From assembly GCA_026417975.1 (NCBI GenBank), contig JAOACD010000009.1, forward strand, positions 248,001-312,000: a stretch of DNA of 64,000 nucleotides, in the 5' to 3' direction. The notes under the pieces are model-generated. The model was not told the DNA's origin and ran no database searches. It was given only the letters and a program-made list of their open reading frames with translations. Each line of letters begins with the position of its first letter. Position 1 is the first letter of the stretch. This DNA comes from Melioribacter sp. GTDB lineage: Bacteria; Bacteroidota; Ignavibacteria; Ignavibacteriales; Melioribacteraceae. The position numbers and the translations under genes are program-made. Below, piece after piece: positions 8,318 through 15,665 of this stretch.

Positions 8318-8839
8318 TTACCGAGTATATGGAACAATTTTTATAAAATCGAACTTGCTATCATTATTATAGTCATTATAATATTTCAATAAATCAACTT
8401 TTGAAATATCAACATTTGCTCCTCTGTAATTTACTTTCTGATAATTTTTACTAGTGAATTTAGAAAAACTGTTCATAATCTGAATTCTTGGTTTTATGTT
8501 TTTAAGTTTATTAGAAGGATATTTTGAATTGTTATTAAGTTTTATTTCGTTATCATTTTTTCTTTTTTGATAACTTTGATATTGTAGGCTTTTGTAATTA
8601 TCATTATTATTTTTTCTGTTAGATTTATACACTTCATTGTAAAAATTGTTTTGCAAATTATTGTGAATATTTACTATCCTTTCAGGAATTTGTGAATGAA
8701 TATACTTTTTTTGTTCTTCTTCTATTAAAGGATTTTTTTGAGCTTTTAATTTATATGCAATGTAGGAAACAATAATTACAATCATTGCTAAGCCAAAGAA
8801 GAGAACTAAGCTTGTATATATGATTGGTAATAGACTCAT
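8318..8839 (-). CDS. Single-pass membrane protein of unknown function, paralogue-like to 7781-8233
   Basis: No family recognised. The 173-residue protein begins with M-x-L-x-PIIY followed by a hydrophobic helix (about residues 5-30), then a basic KLKAQK stop-transfer stretch and a long Asn/Lys/Tyr/Ser-rich tail that looks disordered. A more ordered-looking 25-residue end contains DISKVDLLKYYNDY. The start has a purine-rich upstream stretch but no strong Shine-Dalgarno sequence. It is the first gene of the - strand block that ends with copA, with an 84-nt gap to the next. The shared N-terminal pattern with the following gene is the main clue. A role in copper handling is only guilt by association. 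Confidence 0.62.
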   Translation of the reverse strand: MSLLPIIYTSLVLFFGLAMIVIIVSYIAYKLKAQKNPLIEEEQKKYIHSQIPERIVNIHNNLQNNFYNEVYKSNRKNNNDNYKSLQYQSYQKRKNDNEIKLNNNSKYPSNKLKNIKPRIQIMNSFSKFTSKNYQKVNYRGANVDISKVDLLKYYNDYNNDSKFDFIKIVPYTR

Positions 8840-9065
8840 ATTCGCATCCCTTTTTTTTTTGGAATATATTGTGCAATAGTTATACCAGAAAAAAACTGGT
8901 TTTTTTATTAATTTTTTTAACTAGCACTTCGTTGTAATATCTAGAAATTAGATTTCTGTTTAATTATGAAACATTTTGATGATTTGTGTTTTTAATTGTA
9001 AGAAATTGGATATAATTTTTAGTTTTAATATTTTTTCAGATGTGATTTATAAAAGCGGAGAAAAT
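8840..9065. other. Divergent intergenic region between the - strand copper block and the HU gene
   Basis: This 226-nt AT-rich region must hold the promoters of both divergent units. The only clear structure is a short hairpin, ACCAG at 8884-8888 and CTGGT at 8896-8900 around seven A residues, followed by a T run. Neither direction has an upstream gene to terminate, so it may be a leader hairpin or chance. The GGAG at 9057-9060 is the ribosome-binding site of the HU gene. I see no convincing -35/-10 pair. Confidence 0.4.
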
Positions 9066-9377
9066 ATGACAAAAGCAGATATTGTAGAGAGAGTTGCTCT
9101 TGGTACTGGTTTAACTAAATTAGAAACAGAAGCAATTATTGAAGGATTCTTAAATACAGTTATTGAAGCTTTAAAAGAAGGCAAAGGGATTGAAATAAGA
9201 GGTTTTGGGAGTTATAAAGTAAAAAAGAAAAAAGCTAGATATGCTAGAAACCCAAGAACTGGTGAAACTGTTTTTGTAGAAGAACATTATGTTCCAGTAT
9301 TTAAATTTTCAAAAGACTTCAAGGCAGCTGTTAATAACGGTATGAAAGAAAAAAATCGAGAAAAGGAAAATACTTGA
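9066..9377 (+). CDS. HU/IHF-family histone-like DNA-binding protein
   Basis: A 103-residue nucleoid protein. It has the HU fold signature: an N-terminal helical pair beginning TKADIVERVALGTGL, the GFGSYKVKKKKAR strand-turn, and the DNA-minor-groove arm with the invariant RNPRTGE. A longer frame extends upstream to 8976, but the ATG at 9066 is preceded by GGAG at 9057-9060 at correct spacing and gives the standard HU N-terminus. The C-terminus carries about ten extra charged residues. It heads a run of genes (TPR protein, tiny basic protein, tRNA-Thr) with almost no gaps. HU is preferred over IHF because no partner subunit is nearby. Confidence 0.93.
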   Translation: MTKADIVERVALGTGLTKLETEAIIEGFLNTVIEALKEGKGIEIRGFGSYKVKKKKARYARNPRTGETVFVEEHYVPVFKFSKDFKAAVNNGMKEKNREKENT

Positions 9378-9378
9378 A

Positions 9379-10092
9379 ATGGGAAAAGATATTAAATGTA
9401 CAAAGTGTGGTGAAATTATAGAGCCTCATTTTACTTATTGCCCAAGTTGCGGATCTAAGCTTAAAAAGGGGAAAGAAGTATCTGAAACAACATTAAAGAA
9501 TGGTCAAAAAAACAATACACTAACTCAACAAAAAAATTTCCCAATAGTTAAGCTTTTATACATATTGGCATTTTTAATTGTAGTTGGTGGAATAATTATT
9601 TATTCATCAGGAACTTTTGATAAGCCAATTAAAGATGTAAGTGTCAATCAGATGCCAAATGATGAAATACATCGTGGAATTAATTTAGAAAGCATTAAAC
9701 AGATAAATGCCTTAGAAGAAGAATTAAAATTAAATCCTCATGATAAATCTAAGTTACTAAGTCTTGCTCATTTATTGAATGATTCTGGTTTTAAGGAAAG
9801 AGCAATTGAGAAATATAAAGAGTATTTAAGGCTTGATCCTTCAAATGCAGATGTAATAGTTGATATGGGAGTTTGTTATTATGAGTTGAAAAATAATGAA
9901 GAAGCTCTTAGACTAATGAAAGAAGCATTAAAATATCAACCTAAACATCAGATAGCACATTTAAATATTGGAGTAGTATTATTAGCAAGTGGTAAACGAG
10001 AAGAAGCTAAGCAATGGTGGAAAAAAGCTGTTGAAATAAATCCAGAAAACGAAATTGGTAAGAGAGCTCAAGAATTAATAAATTCACACTAA
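9379..10092 (+). CDS. Zinc-ribbon / TPR-repeat single-pass membrane protein
   Basis: A 237-residue protein with three parts: an N-terminal zinc ribbon with C-x2-C (Cys7, Cys10) and C-x2-C (Cys21, Cys24), a transmembrane helix at about residues 54-76, and a C-terminal block of about three tetratricopeptide repeats (for example DPSNADVIVDMGVCYYEL and the following AIAHLNIGVVLL-like repeat). TPRs form protein-binding superhelices, so it is probably a membrane-tethered scaffold with the ribbon in the cytoplasm and the TPRs on the other side. It starts one base after the HU stop codon and is followed after 16 nt by a tiny basic gene. The specific partner is unknown. Confidence 0.8.
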   Translation: MGKDIKCTKCGEIIEPHFTYCPSCGSKLKKGKEVSETTLKNGQKNNTLTQQKNFPIVKLLYILAFLIVVGGIIIYSSGTFDKPIKDVSVNQMPNDEIHRGINLESIKQINALEEELKLNPHDKSKLLSLAHLLNDSGFKERAIEKYKEYLRLDPSNADVIVDMGVCYYELKNNEEALRLMKEALKYQPKHQIAHLNIGVVLLASGKREEAKQWWKKAVEINPENEIGKRAQELINSH

Positions 10093-10108
10093 AATGGGAG
10101 AATGAAAA

Positions 10109-10204
10109 ATGCCTTGTGGAAGAAAAAGGAAACGCCATAAAATGGCAACTCATAAGCGTAAAAAAAGATTACGCAAAAACAGACATAAAAAGAAATTAAG
10201 ATAA
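10109..10204 (+). CDS. 31-residue basic protein, AURKAIP1/COX24-type (mS38/bS22-like)
   Basis: This short frame has ATG at 10109, TAA at 10202-10204 and a GGGAG ribosome-binding site at 10096-10100. The product starts MPCGRKRKRHKM and is roughly two-thirds Lys, Arg and His, with a KRKKRLRKNR core. The pattern matches the short AURKAIP1/COX24-domain proteins annotated in Bacteroidota and resembles mycobacterial bS22 and mitochondrial mS38, which are ribosomal small-subunit proteins. A ribosome-associated role is therefore likely but inferred from composition and motif. It follows the TPR gene by 16 nt and ends only 6 nt before tRNA-Thr. Confidence 0.75.
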   Translation: MPCGRKRKRHKMATHKRKKRLRKNRHKKKLR

Positions 10205-10210
10205 TATAAA

Positions 10211-10283
10211 GCCATCTTAGCTCAGTTGGTAGAGCAGCGCATTCGTAATGCGCGGGTCGGGGGTTCGAGTCCCCCAGATGGCT
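10211..10283 (+). tRNA. tRNA-Thr (anticodon CGU)
   Basis: A full cloverleaf can be folded by eye. The acceptor stem pairs GCCATCT (10211-10217) with AGATGGC (10276-10282), discriminator T at 10283. The D arm contains AGCTCAGTTGGTAGAGC. The anticodon stem GCGCA/TGCGC encloses the loop TTCGTAA, with anticodon CGT at 10244-10246, reading ACG (Thr). The T arm is GGGGG-TTCGAGT-CCCCC. No 3' CCA is encoded, so it must be added after transcription. It starts six bases after the preceding small gene, so it is probably processed from the same transcript. Confidence 0.95.
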
Positions 10284-10330
10284 CAATTGCATACCTTAAT
10301 TATAATTTAATAAATCCTTTCGTAGCTCTC

Positions 10331-10356
10331 CCTAAGTTTTCTTTCTTAAGGTTTTT
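10331..10356 (+). terminator. Possible weak intrinsic terminator after tRNA-Thr
   Basis: CCTAAG (10331-10336) can pair with CTTAAGG (10345-10351) with one bulged A, followed by five T residues. It lies 48 nt beyond the tRNA and before the mraZ promoter, which is where a terminator is expected. The stem is short and imperfect. Confidence 0.35.
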
Positions 10357-10403
10357 ATTTGAGCCTTCTCACAACATTTTCAATTTTTTTTTGCAAAAAA
10401 TTC

Positions 10404-10433
10404 TTGACAATCCCATATAAAAACAGTTATTTT
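10404..10433 (+). promoter_or_regulatory. Predicted promoter of the dcw (mraZ-ftsZ) cluster
   Basis: A consensus -35 box TTGACA at 10404-10409 is followed after 18 bp by TATTTT at 10428-10433. The start site would fall about 10440, roughly 45 nt before the mraZ ATG and just at the start of the GTG repeat array. An almost identical TTGACA-17 bp-TATTTT pair precedes the TonB-receptor gene at 52641-52669, which strengthens both. Confidence 0.6.
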
Positions 10434-10439
10434 GCACAT

Positions 10440-10481
10440 AAGTGGGAAAAAGTGTTGAATTGTGTCAAATAGTAGGAGAAA
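10440..10481 (+). promoter_or_regulatory. MraZ-box-like operator: four GT(G/A) repeats at 10-bp period
   Basis: GTGGG, GTGTT, GTGTC and GTAGG begin at 10442, 10452, 10462 and 10472, an exact 10-bp period ending just before the mraZ start. The first copies have the AA-GTG-(G/T) form seen in the known mycoplasma MraZ site and resemble the TGGGN repeats of enterobacteria. The last repeat overlaps the AGGAG ribosome-binding site. MraZ binding here as an autoregulator is inferred from position and period. Confidence 0.6.
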
Positions 10482-10484
10482 ATA

Positions 10485-10934
10485 ATGTTTATTGGTAGTT
10501 TTAGGTATTCTATTGATTCAAAAGGTAGGTTGAGTATTCCATCGAAATTTAGAAAATATATTAATCCAGAAGCTGATGGTACTTTTATAATGACCAGAGG
10601 ATTATATAGGAATATTGATGTATATCCACTTGACTTTTGGAAATCAGAAGTTCTTGTAAGGATAGATCAATTAGATGATTATATTCCAGAAGAAGCAACT
10701 TTTAAAAGAATGCTTTTTGAGTTATCTGCTGAAGATAAACTTGACTCACAAGCACGATTATTGATTCCTAAAAATCTTCTTGAGTTTGCAGGAATTGATA
10801 AAGAAGTTTTTATTCTAGGCCAAAACAAGAAGTTTGAGCTATGGAATCCTGATATTTATGAAGAATTCAAAAAAGAAATTAACCTTTCTTATGCAGAGTA
10901 CTCAAGAAATATTATGCAATTCAAAAAGAAATGA
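10485..10934 (+). CDS. mraZ: Transcriptional regulator MraZ
   Basis: A DNA-binding protein of the AbrB/SpoVT fold that forms rings and controls its own dcw operon. Its two tandem MraZ repeats are visible: SIDSKGRLSIPSKFR near residue 11 and LDSQARLLIPKNLLEF near residue 85, each with the D-x-(K/Q)-(G/A)-R-(L)-x-IP core. Length (149) is normal. It is the first gene of the cluster, preceded by the AGGAG ribosome-binding site and the repeat array described at 10440-10481, and overlaps rsmH by 4 nt. Identification is secure from both motif and position. Confidence 0.96.
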   Translation: MFIGSFRYSIDSKGRLSIPSKFRKYINPEADGTFIMTRGLYRNIDVYPLDFWKSEVLVRIDQLDDYIPEEATFKRMLFELSAEDKLDSQARLLIPKNLLEFAGIDKEVFILGQNKKFELWNPDIYEEFKKEINLSYAEYSRNIMQFKKK

Positions 10935-11851
10935 ATTATCATACGCCGGTTCTCCTACAGGAGAGCTTAGATTTATTGATAACAAAAAAGAATGGAGTTT
11001 ATTTTGAAGGTACTGCTGGTTTTGGTGGCCATACAGAAGGTATACTTAGGGTTTTAGGTAAAAGAGGAAAATTAATTGCCACTGATAAAGATGAGAATGC
11101 ATTTAGATTTTGCAAAGAACATTTTAAGTCTGATAAGAGATTTTCTATTTACAATACAACTTTTTCTAACATAGATATTATTTCTAAAATAGAGTTCATT
11201 GAAAAGTTTGATGGCATCTTTGTAGATCTAGGGGTATCTTCTTTTCAACTTGATTTTGCCGAAGAAGGTTTTACGTTTAGAGAAGAAGCACCCCTTGATC
11301 TAAGGATGAATAAGAAAGAAGGCATAACAGCTGCAGAAGTCTTAAATAGTTTTTCTGAAAGTGAGATAGCTGAAATTTTATTTAAATATGGTGAAGAAAA
11401 AAATTCGAAAAAAATTGCAAAAAAAATTGTAAACGAAAGAAGTAAAAATAGCTTCAAAACTACATCACAATTAAGAAAGATTATTGAAGAGTTAGTACCT
11501 AAAAATTATTTATTAAAAACATTATCTCGTGTCTTTCAAGCACTTAGAATCTATGTAAATAATGAATTAGAAGAGTTGAAAACCTTTTTGGATAAAGCAG
11601 TTGATTTGCTGAATGAAAAAGGGAGGATTGTAGTTATAACTTATCATTCACTTGAAGACAGAATAGTAAAAGAAAAATTTAGATATGAGACATTGAAATG
11701 TGTTTGTCCAAAAGAAATTCCAATTTGTGTCTGCGGAAAAGTTCAAAGGTTGAAATTAGTTAATAATAAACCTATTGTACCAAGTTTGCAAGAAATACAA
11801 AAAAACAAAAGAGCAAGAAGTGCTAAACTAAGAGCTGCAGAAAGAATTTAA
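10931..11851 (+). CDS. rsmH: 16S rRNA (cytosine-1402-N4)-methyltransferase RsmH
   Basis: SAM-dependent methyltransferase (formerly MraW) that modifies C1402 in the decoding centre of 16S rRNA. The start NYHTPVLLQESLDLL is typical. The SAM site appears as EGTAGFGGHTEGIL, followed by ATDKDE, DLGVSSFQLD and the conserved late motif VITYHSLEDRIVKEKF. Length 306 is normal. The four-base ATGA overlap with mraZ shows translational coupling, and ftsL follows after two bases, the standard dcw order. Confidence 0.97.
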   Translation: MNYHTPVLLQESLDLLITKKNGVYFEGTAGFGGHTEGILRVLGKRGKLIATDKDENAFRFCKEHFKSDKRFSIYNTTFSNIDIISKIEFIEKFDGIFVDLGVSSFQLDFAEEGFTFREEAPLDLRMNKKEGITAAEVLNSFSESEIAEILFKYGEEKNSKKIAKKIVNERSKNSFKTTSQLRKIIEELVPKNYLLKTLSRVFQALRIYVNNELEELKTFLDKAVDLLNEKGRIVVITYHSLEDRIVKEKFRYETLKCVCPKEIPICVCGKVQRLKLVNNKPIVPSLQEIQKNKRARSAKLRAAERI

Positions 11852-11853
11852 AG

Positions 11854-12174
11854 ATGAAATTTGTATCATTAAAAAATTTTTTGGTGATAGTTTTTACAAT
11901 AGCATGTCTACTTTTTATACATGTTGCTACTGTTTCAGAAATTAAGAATATGAAAAAAGAAAAAATTAGTAAACTAGAACAACTCAATGAAAAATTAAAT
12001 AAAATAGAGATGAAAATAGTAGAAAGACAAAAATTAATAGCTGAAGATAGAATTGTAAATATTGCAAAAGATTCACTTGGACTTATACTTCCAACGAAAA
12101 ATATACAAACTATAAAAATATCGAAAGAGCAAATAAAAAGGGTAGAAAAGCTAGTTAAAGAAAAATATGATTAA
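11854..12174 (+). CDS. ftsL: Cell division protein FtsL-like
   Basis: A 106-residue bitopic protein: a short cytoplasmic start, one transmembrane helix at about residues 9-28, and an extracytoplasmic coiled coil (about 30-75) rich in Lys, Glu and Leu. The end contains IVNIAKDSLGLILPT, similar to the A-x-x-x-LG(L/M) motif at the end of FtsL-type coiled coils. FtsL bridges FtsQ/FtsB to FtsW-FtsI at the divisome. Sequence conservation in this family is low, so the name rests mainly on topology, that motif and its position between rsmH and ftsI. It overlaps ftsI by 8 nt. Confidence 0.82.
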   Translation: MKFVSLKNFLVIVFTIACLLFIHVATVSEIKNMKKEKISKLEQLNEKLNKIEMKIVERQKLIAEDRIVNIAKDSLGLILPTKNIQTIKISKEQIKRVEKLVKEKYD

Positions 12175-14176
12175 TTACAGAGCATTAATAATTCTTGGAT
12201 TTGTGTTTTTAATCTTTATTGTTTTGTTGGTAAGATTGTACTCTATACAAATAATCAATAACGAGTATTATACTCTAAAAGCGCAAAAACAACAAAATAA
12301 ACCACAAACTGCAAAAGCAGAAAGAGGTATTATAAAAGATAGAAATGGTGAAATACTAAGTTATACAAAAGATAATGTTTCTTTCTATGTTGACACTAGA
12401 ATGATGGATGAAAGAAAAATTGAACAAATTTCAAAAAAGTTTGCAGAAGTTTTTGGTAAAAGTCAGAAGTATTATAAAAATTTGATAGAGAATGGTATAG
12501 GTAATGTATGCTTAGAGAAAAAAGTTCCTATGGAGAAAGCTATCGTATTAAAAAAACTTTATATAGATGGTTTGTTTTATATGGATGATTTTACAAGAGT
12601 ATACCCGTATAATAATTTAGCATCTCATGTATTGGGATATGTTAATAGGGAATTAAAAGGAACTGAAGGCATCGAAAAAGTTTTTGATAAAGAATTATCT
12701 GGGGTCGATGGTTACTATGTCTTTCAAAGAGATGTTTTGGGAAAAATAATTTCCTTAGATGAAAAAAAATCTAAAGCACCTAAACCGGGTTACAATATTG
12801 TGTTAACAATTAATAAAATATATCAGAGTATACTTCAGGAAGAATTATTGAATGGATTAAAAAAGTATGAGGGCGAATCTGCAGTCGGGATTATTATGAA
12901 TCCAAATACAGGGGAGATATTAGCTTTGGCAAATATCCCTGATTACGATCCAAATAACTATGATGAATATTCTAATGATGCCAGAAGAAACAGAGCAATC
13001 ACAGATACTTATGAACCTGGCTCTACAATAAAATCTTTAGTTCTTTCAATGCTATTTGATAAGAATTTAGTAGATGAAAATGAAATCATTAATACGGAAA
13101 ATGGTAAACTCTTATTTAAAAATGTTAGAATATTTGATTCTCATGCATTCAGTAGTTTAACGGTAAGGCAAATTCTTGAACAGTCAAGTAATATAGGTAT
13201 GACAAAACTTTCTACAAGAATTTCTGATGAAATCTTTTATAAATATTTAAGAGATTATGGGTTTGGTAATTATACATCAATTGAATTACCGGGAGAAACA
13301 GATGGAAAATTAAAAATACCTTCTAACTTTACACCATATACAAAGGCCTTTATGTCATTTGGTTATGAACTTTCTGTAACACCATTACAAATGATAACTG
13401 CTTATAGTGCACTTATTAATGGTGGTGTATTGTTAAAACCATTTGTTGTAAAATCTATAGTAAATGAGAAGGATAGCATTATAAGAGAATATAAGCCAAC
13501 TATTATTAGAAGAGTTATAAGTAAAAGTACATCATATAAAATGAGAAATTTACTTGTTGGTGTAGTGGAAAATGGAACTGCTAAAACTGCACAGCTTGAT
13601 GATGTACTGATTGGAGGAAAAACAGGAACCTCACAAAAATTAATTGATGGAAATTATACGAACAGTAAGCATAATTCTTCTTTTATTGGATTTCTTCCTG
13701 CAGATAATCCGCAGATTATTTGTTTGATTTTAGTTAATTCTCCTAAGGTGGGAAAGTATGGAGGTTTAGTAGCTGCTCCAATTTTCAAGAATATAGTTAA
13801 GAAAATACTTGATGTTGATTTAGAGTTAGCCCCAATTAGAAAAAAAATCAATCGTTCTAATAAAATAGATGTATTGATTAGCGAAAATAGTACCAATAAT
13901 AGAACAAAAACTTTTATGAATATTCCTGAAAAAGAAACAAAAGATTATAAATCTCAAAGAATATTTATAAAAGATAAAAGTACTATGCCAAATTTAATTA
14001 ATTACTCTATGAGAGATGCTATTACAATTTTGAATGATATTGGACTGAAATTTAATATTACAGGTACTGGGCGAATAGTTTTTCAGAGTATAGAGCCTGG
14101 TACACGATTAACCGAAAAATCAATTTGCTATTTAAAATGTGCACCAATTAAGAAAAATATTCCAATTAAAAACTAA
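12167..14176 (+). CDS. ftsI: Peptidoglycan transpeptidase FtsI (class B PBP) with C-terminal PASTA domain
   Basis: The division-specific DD-transpeptidase that cross-links septal peptidoglycan. One N-terminal membrane helix (about residues 5-27) is followed by the dimerisation domain (RGIIKDRNGEIL) and the penicillin-binding domain: SxxK in EPGSTIKS (Ser about 286), SxN in EQSSNIGMTK, and KTG in GGKTGTSQ (Lys about 485). Residues about 605-665 form one PASTA repeat (TMPNLINYSMRDAITILNDI...), a module that binds peptidoglycan or lipid II and is common in Gram-positive and Bacteroidota/Chlorobi division PBPs but absent from E. coli FtsI. Length 669 reflects this extra domain. It overlaps ftsL by 8 nt and is followed by murE. 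Confidence 0.95.
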   Translation: MINYRALIILGFVFLIFIVLLVRLYSIQIINNEYYTLKAQKQQNKPQTAKAERGIIKDRNGEILSYTKDNVSFYVDTRMMDERKIEQISKKFAEVFGKSQKYYKNLIENGIGNVCLEKKVPMEKAIVLKKLYIDGLFYMDDFTRVYPYNNLASHVLGYVNRELKGTEGIEKVFDKELSGVDGYYVFQRDVLGKIISLDEKKSKAPKPGYNIVLTINKIYQSILQEELLNGLKKYEGESAVGIIMNPNTGEILALANIPDYDPNNYDEYSNDARRNRAITDTYEPGSTIKSLVLSMLFDKNLVDENEIINTENGKLLFKNVRIFDSHAFSSLTVRQILEQSSNIGMTKLSTRISDEIFYKYLRDYGFGNYTSIELPGETDGKLKIPSNFTPYTKAFMSFGYELSVTPLQMITAYSALINGGVLLKPFVVKSIVNEKDSIIREYKPTIIRRVISKSTSYKMRNLLVGVVENGTAKTAQLDDVLIGGKTGTSQKLIDGNYTNSKHNSSFIGFLPADNPQIICLILVNSPKVGKYGGLVAAPIFKNIVKKILDVDLELAPIRKKINRSNKIDVLISENSTNNRTKTFMNIPEKETKDYKSQRIFIKDKSTMPNLINYSMRDAITILNDIGLKFNITGTGRIVFQSIEPGTRLTEKSICYLKCAPIKKNIPIKN

Positions 14177-14186
14177 TAAAATAGCT

Positions 14187-15665
14187 GTGAAACTGAGTGA
14201 ATTATTAAATAATGTAAAAGTTATTCAAGTTGTAGGTAATGCTGAACTAAAAGAAATAGAGGATATTACTTACAATTCACAGCTTGTAAGAAAGAATTCT
14301 TTATTTTTTGCAATAGAAGGATTTAAAACTGATGGCCATAAATTTATTTCAGATGCAATTAATAAGGGTGCAGTAGCTATCGTTTTAACAAAGCCAAATG
14401 CTGTACCAGATCAGTTGTTTTTACATTCGAATTGCGTGAAAATAGTTGTAGAAGATAGCAGAAAATCATTAGCAGAGTTTTCAAATTATTTTTATGGAAA
14501 GCCATCTGAGAAAATCAATCTTATTGGAATTACTGGAACAAAAGGGAAAACAACAACAGCTTTCTATGTTAAGAATATTTTTGAAAAATCTGGCTATAAA
14601 TCTGGACTAATCGGTACAATTGCAAATTATATTGGGAAAAAAGAGATTAAAACAATGCTTACAACTCCTCAATCAAATGAAATAAATTATTTACTTGCGG
14701 AGATGATTAATAAAGGCTGTTCATATTGTGTAATGGAAGTTTCATCTCATGCACTAGATTTGCACAGGGTAGATTTCCTCAGATTTAAAACTGGAATTTT
14801 TACAAATATAACTTCAGACCATATGGATTATCACAAAACATTTCAACACTACTTAAAATCCAAGAAAATTTTATTCGATATGCTTCCCAAAGATGCATAT
14901 GCTGTAGTTAATCTAGATGATTCAAATGTTACTAAGCTGTTAAAGGATACAAAAGCTAAAGTAGTTACATATGGAACCAATGATAAAGCTGACTTTGTAA
15001 TAAAAGATATTGACTTTACGCTTGAAGGCACATCATTTTCTATAAGACATAAAAGAAAAAATTATAAAATTAATACAAAGTTGGTTGGGCATTTTAATGC
15101 ATTTAATGCAACTGCAGCGTTTGCTACAGCTTACATAAATGGTATTGAGATCCAGGATTTAATAGATGGAATAAAGTCAACTCCACAAGTACCAGGAAGA
15201 TTTGAGGTACTTTCGAAGAAAAATAAAAAAATAATTATTGATTATTCTCATACAGCTGATTCTCTCAAGCAGGCCTTAATTGCTATTCACTATATAGTTA
15301 AAAACGAAAGACCTATTTATACAGTTTTTGGTTGTGGAGGAGATAGGGACAAAACAAAAAGGCCTGTAATGGGAAAAATTGCTTCTGAAATGAGTAAGAA
15401 AGTATTTGTTACTTCTGATAACCCAAGGACAGAAGACCCAAAGAAAATTATTAAAGAAATTTTACTAGGAATAAAGTCAAATAATTATGAAGCTATTGTA
15501 GATAGGGAAGAGGCAATTAGGAGGGCAATATTTGAAACAGAGGATAATGCAGTTATATTAATTGCAGGTAAAGGACATGAAAATTATCAGGAAATAAATG
15601 GAATCAGAAAGCCATTTTCAGACAAAGAAATCGCAACTAAATACTTAAAAGAATGGGCAAAATAA
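14187..15665 (+). CDS. murE: UDP-MurNAc-L-Ala-D-Glu:meso-diaminopimelate ligase MurE
   Basis: Cytoplasmic ATP-dependent ligase adding the third amino acid to the peptidoglycan precursor. Evidence: N-terminal Mur ligase domain with DITYNSQLVRKNSLFFAIEG, the P-loop GTKGKTTTAFYV, and the C-terminal motif DNPRTEDP. The DNPR sequence is the recognised signature for meso-diaminopimelate, so the wall is the DAP type. An in-frame ATG at 14139 would overlap ftsI by 38 nt; the GTG at 14187, giving VKLSELL as the usual MurE N-terminus, is preferred, although no strong ribosome-binding site precedes it. The 3' end overlaps murF by 13 nt. Length is about 492 residues. Confidence 0.94.
   Translation: MKLSELLNNVKVIQVVGNAELKEIEDITYNSQLVRKNSLFFAIEGFKTDGHKFISDAINKGAVAIVLTKPNAVPDQLFLHSNCVKIVVEDSRKSLAEFSNYFYGKPSEKINLIGITGTKGKTTTAFYVKNIFEKSGYKSGLIGTIANYIGKKEIKTMLTTPQSNEINYLLAEMINKGCSYCVMEVSSHALDLHRVDFLRFKTGIFTNITSDHMDYHKTFQHYLKSKKILFDMLPKDAYAVVNLDDSNVTKLLKDTKAKVVTYGTNDKADFVIKDIDFTLEGTSFSIRHKRKNYKINTKLVGHFNAFNATAAFATAYINGIEIQDLIDGIKSTPQVPGRFEVLSKKNKKIIIDYSHTADSLKQALIAIHYIVKNERPIYTVFGCGGDRDKTKRPVMGKIASEMSKKVFVTSDNPRTEDPKKIIKEILLGIKSNNYEAIVDREEAIRRAIFETEDNAVILIAGKGHENYQEINGIRKPFSDKEIATKYLKEWAK

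Noticed and set aside
8884..8906. ACCAG/CTGGT hairpin followed by T residues, considered as a + strand terminator
   Set aside because: No + strand gene ends upstream of it; the stem has only five pairs. Kept only as a remark in the intergenic entry.
10089..10292. Frame of 67 codons on the - strand across the small basic gene and tRNA
   Set aside because: It is the antisense of tRNA-Thr and of the small gene, with no ribosome-binding site; a shadow frame.
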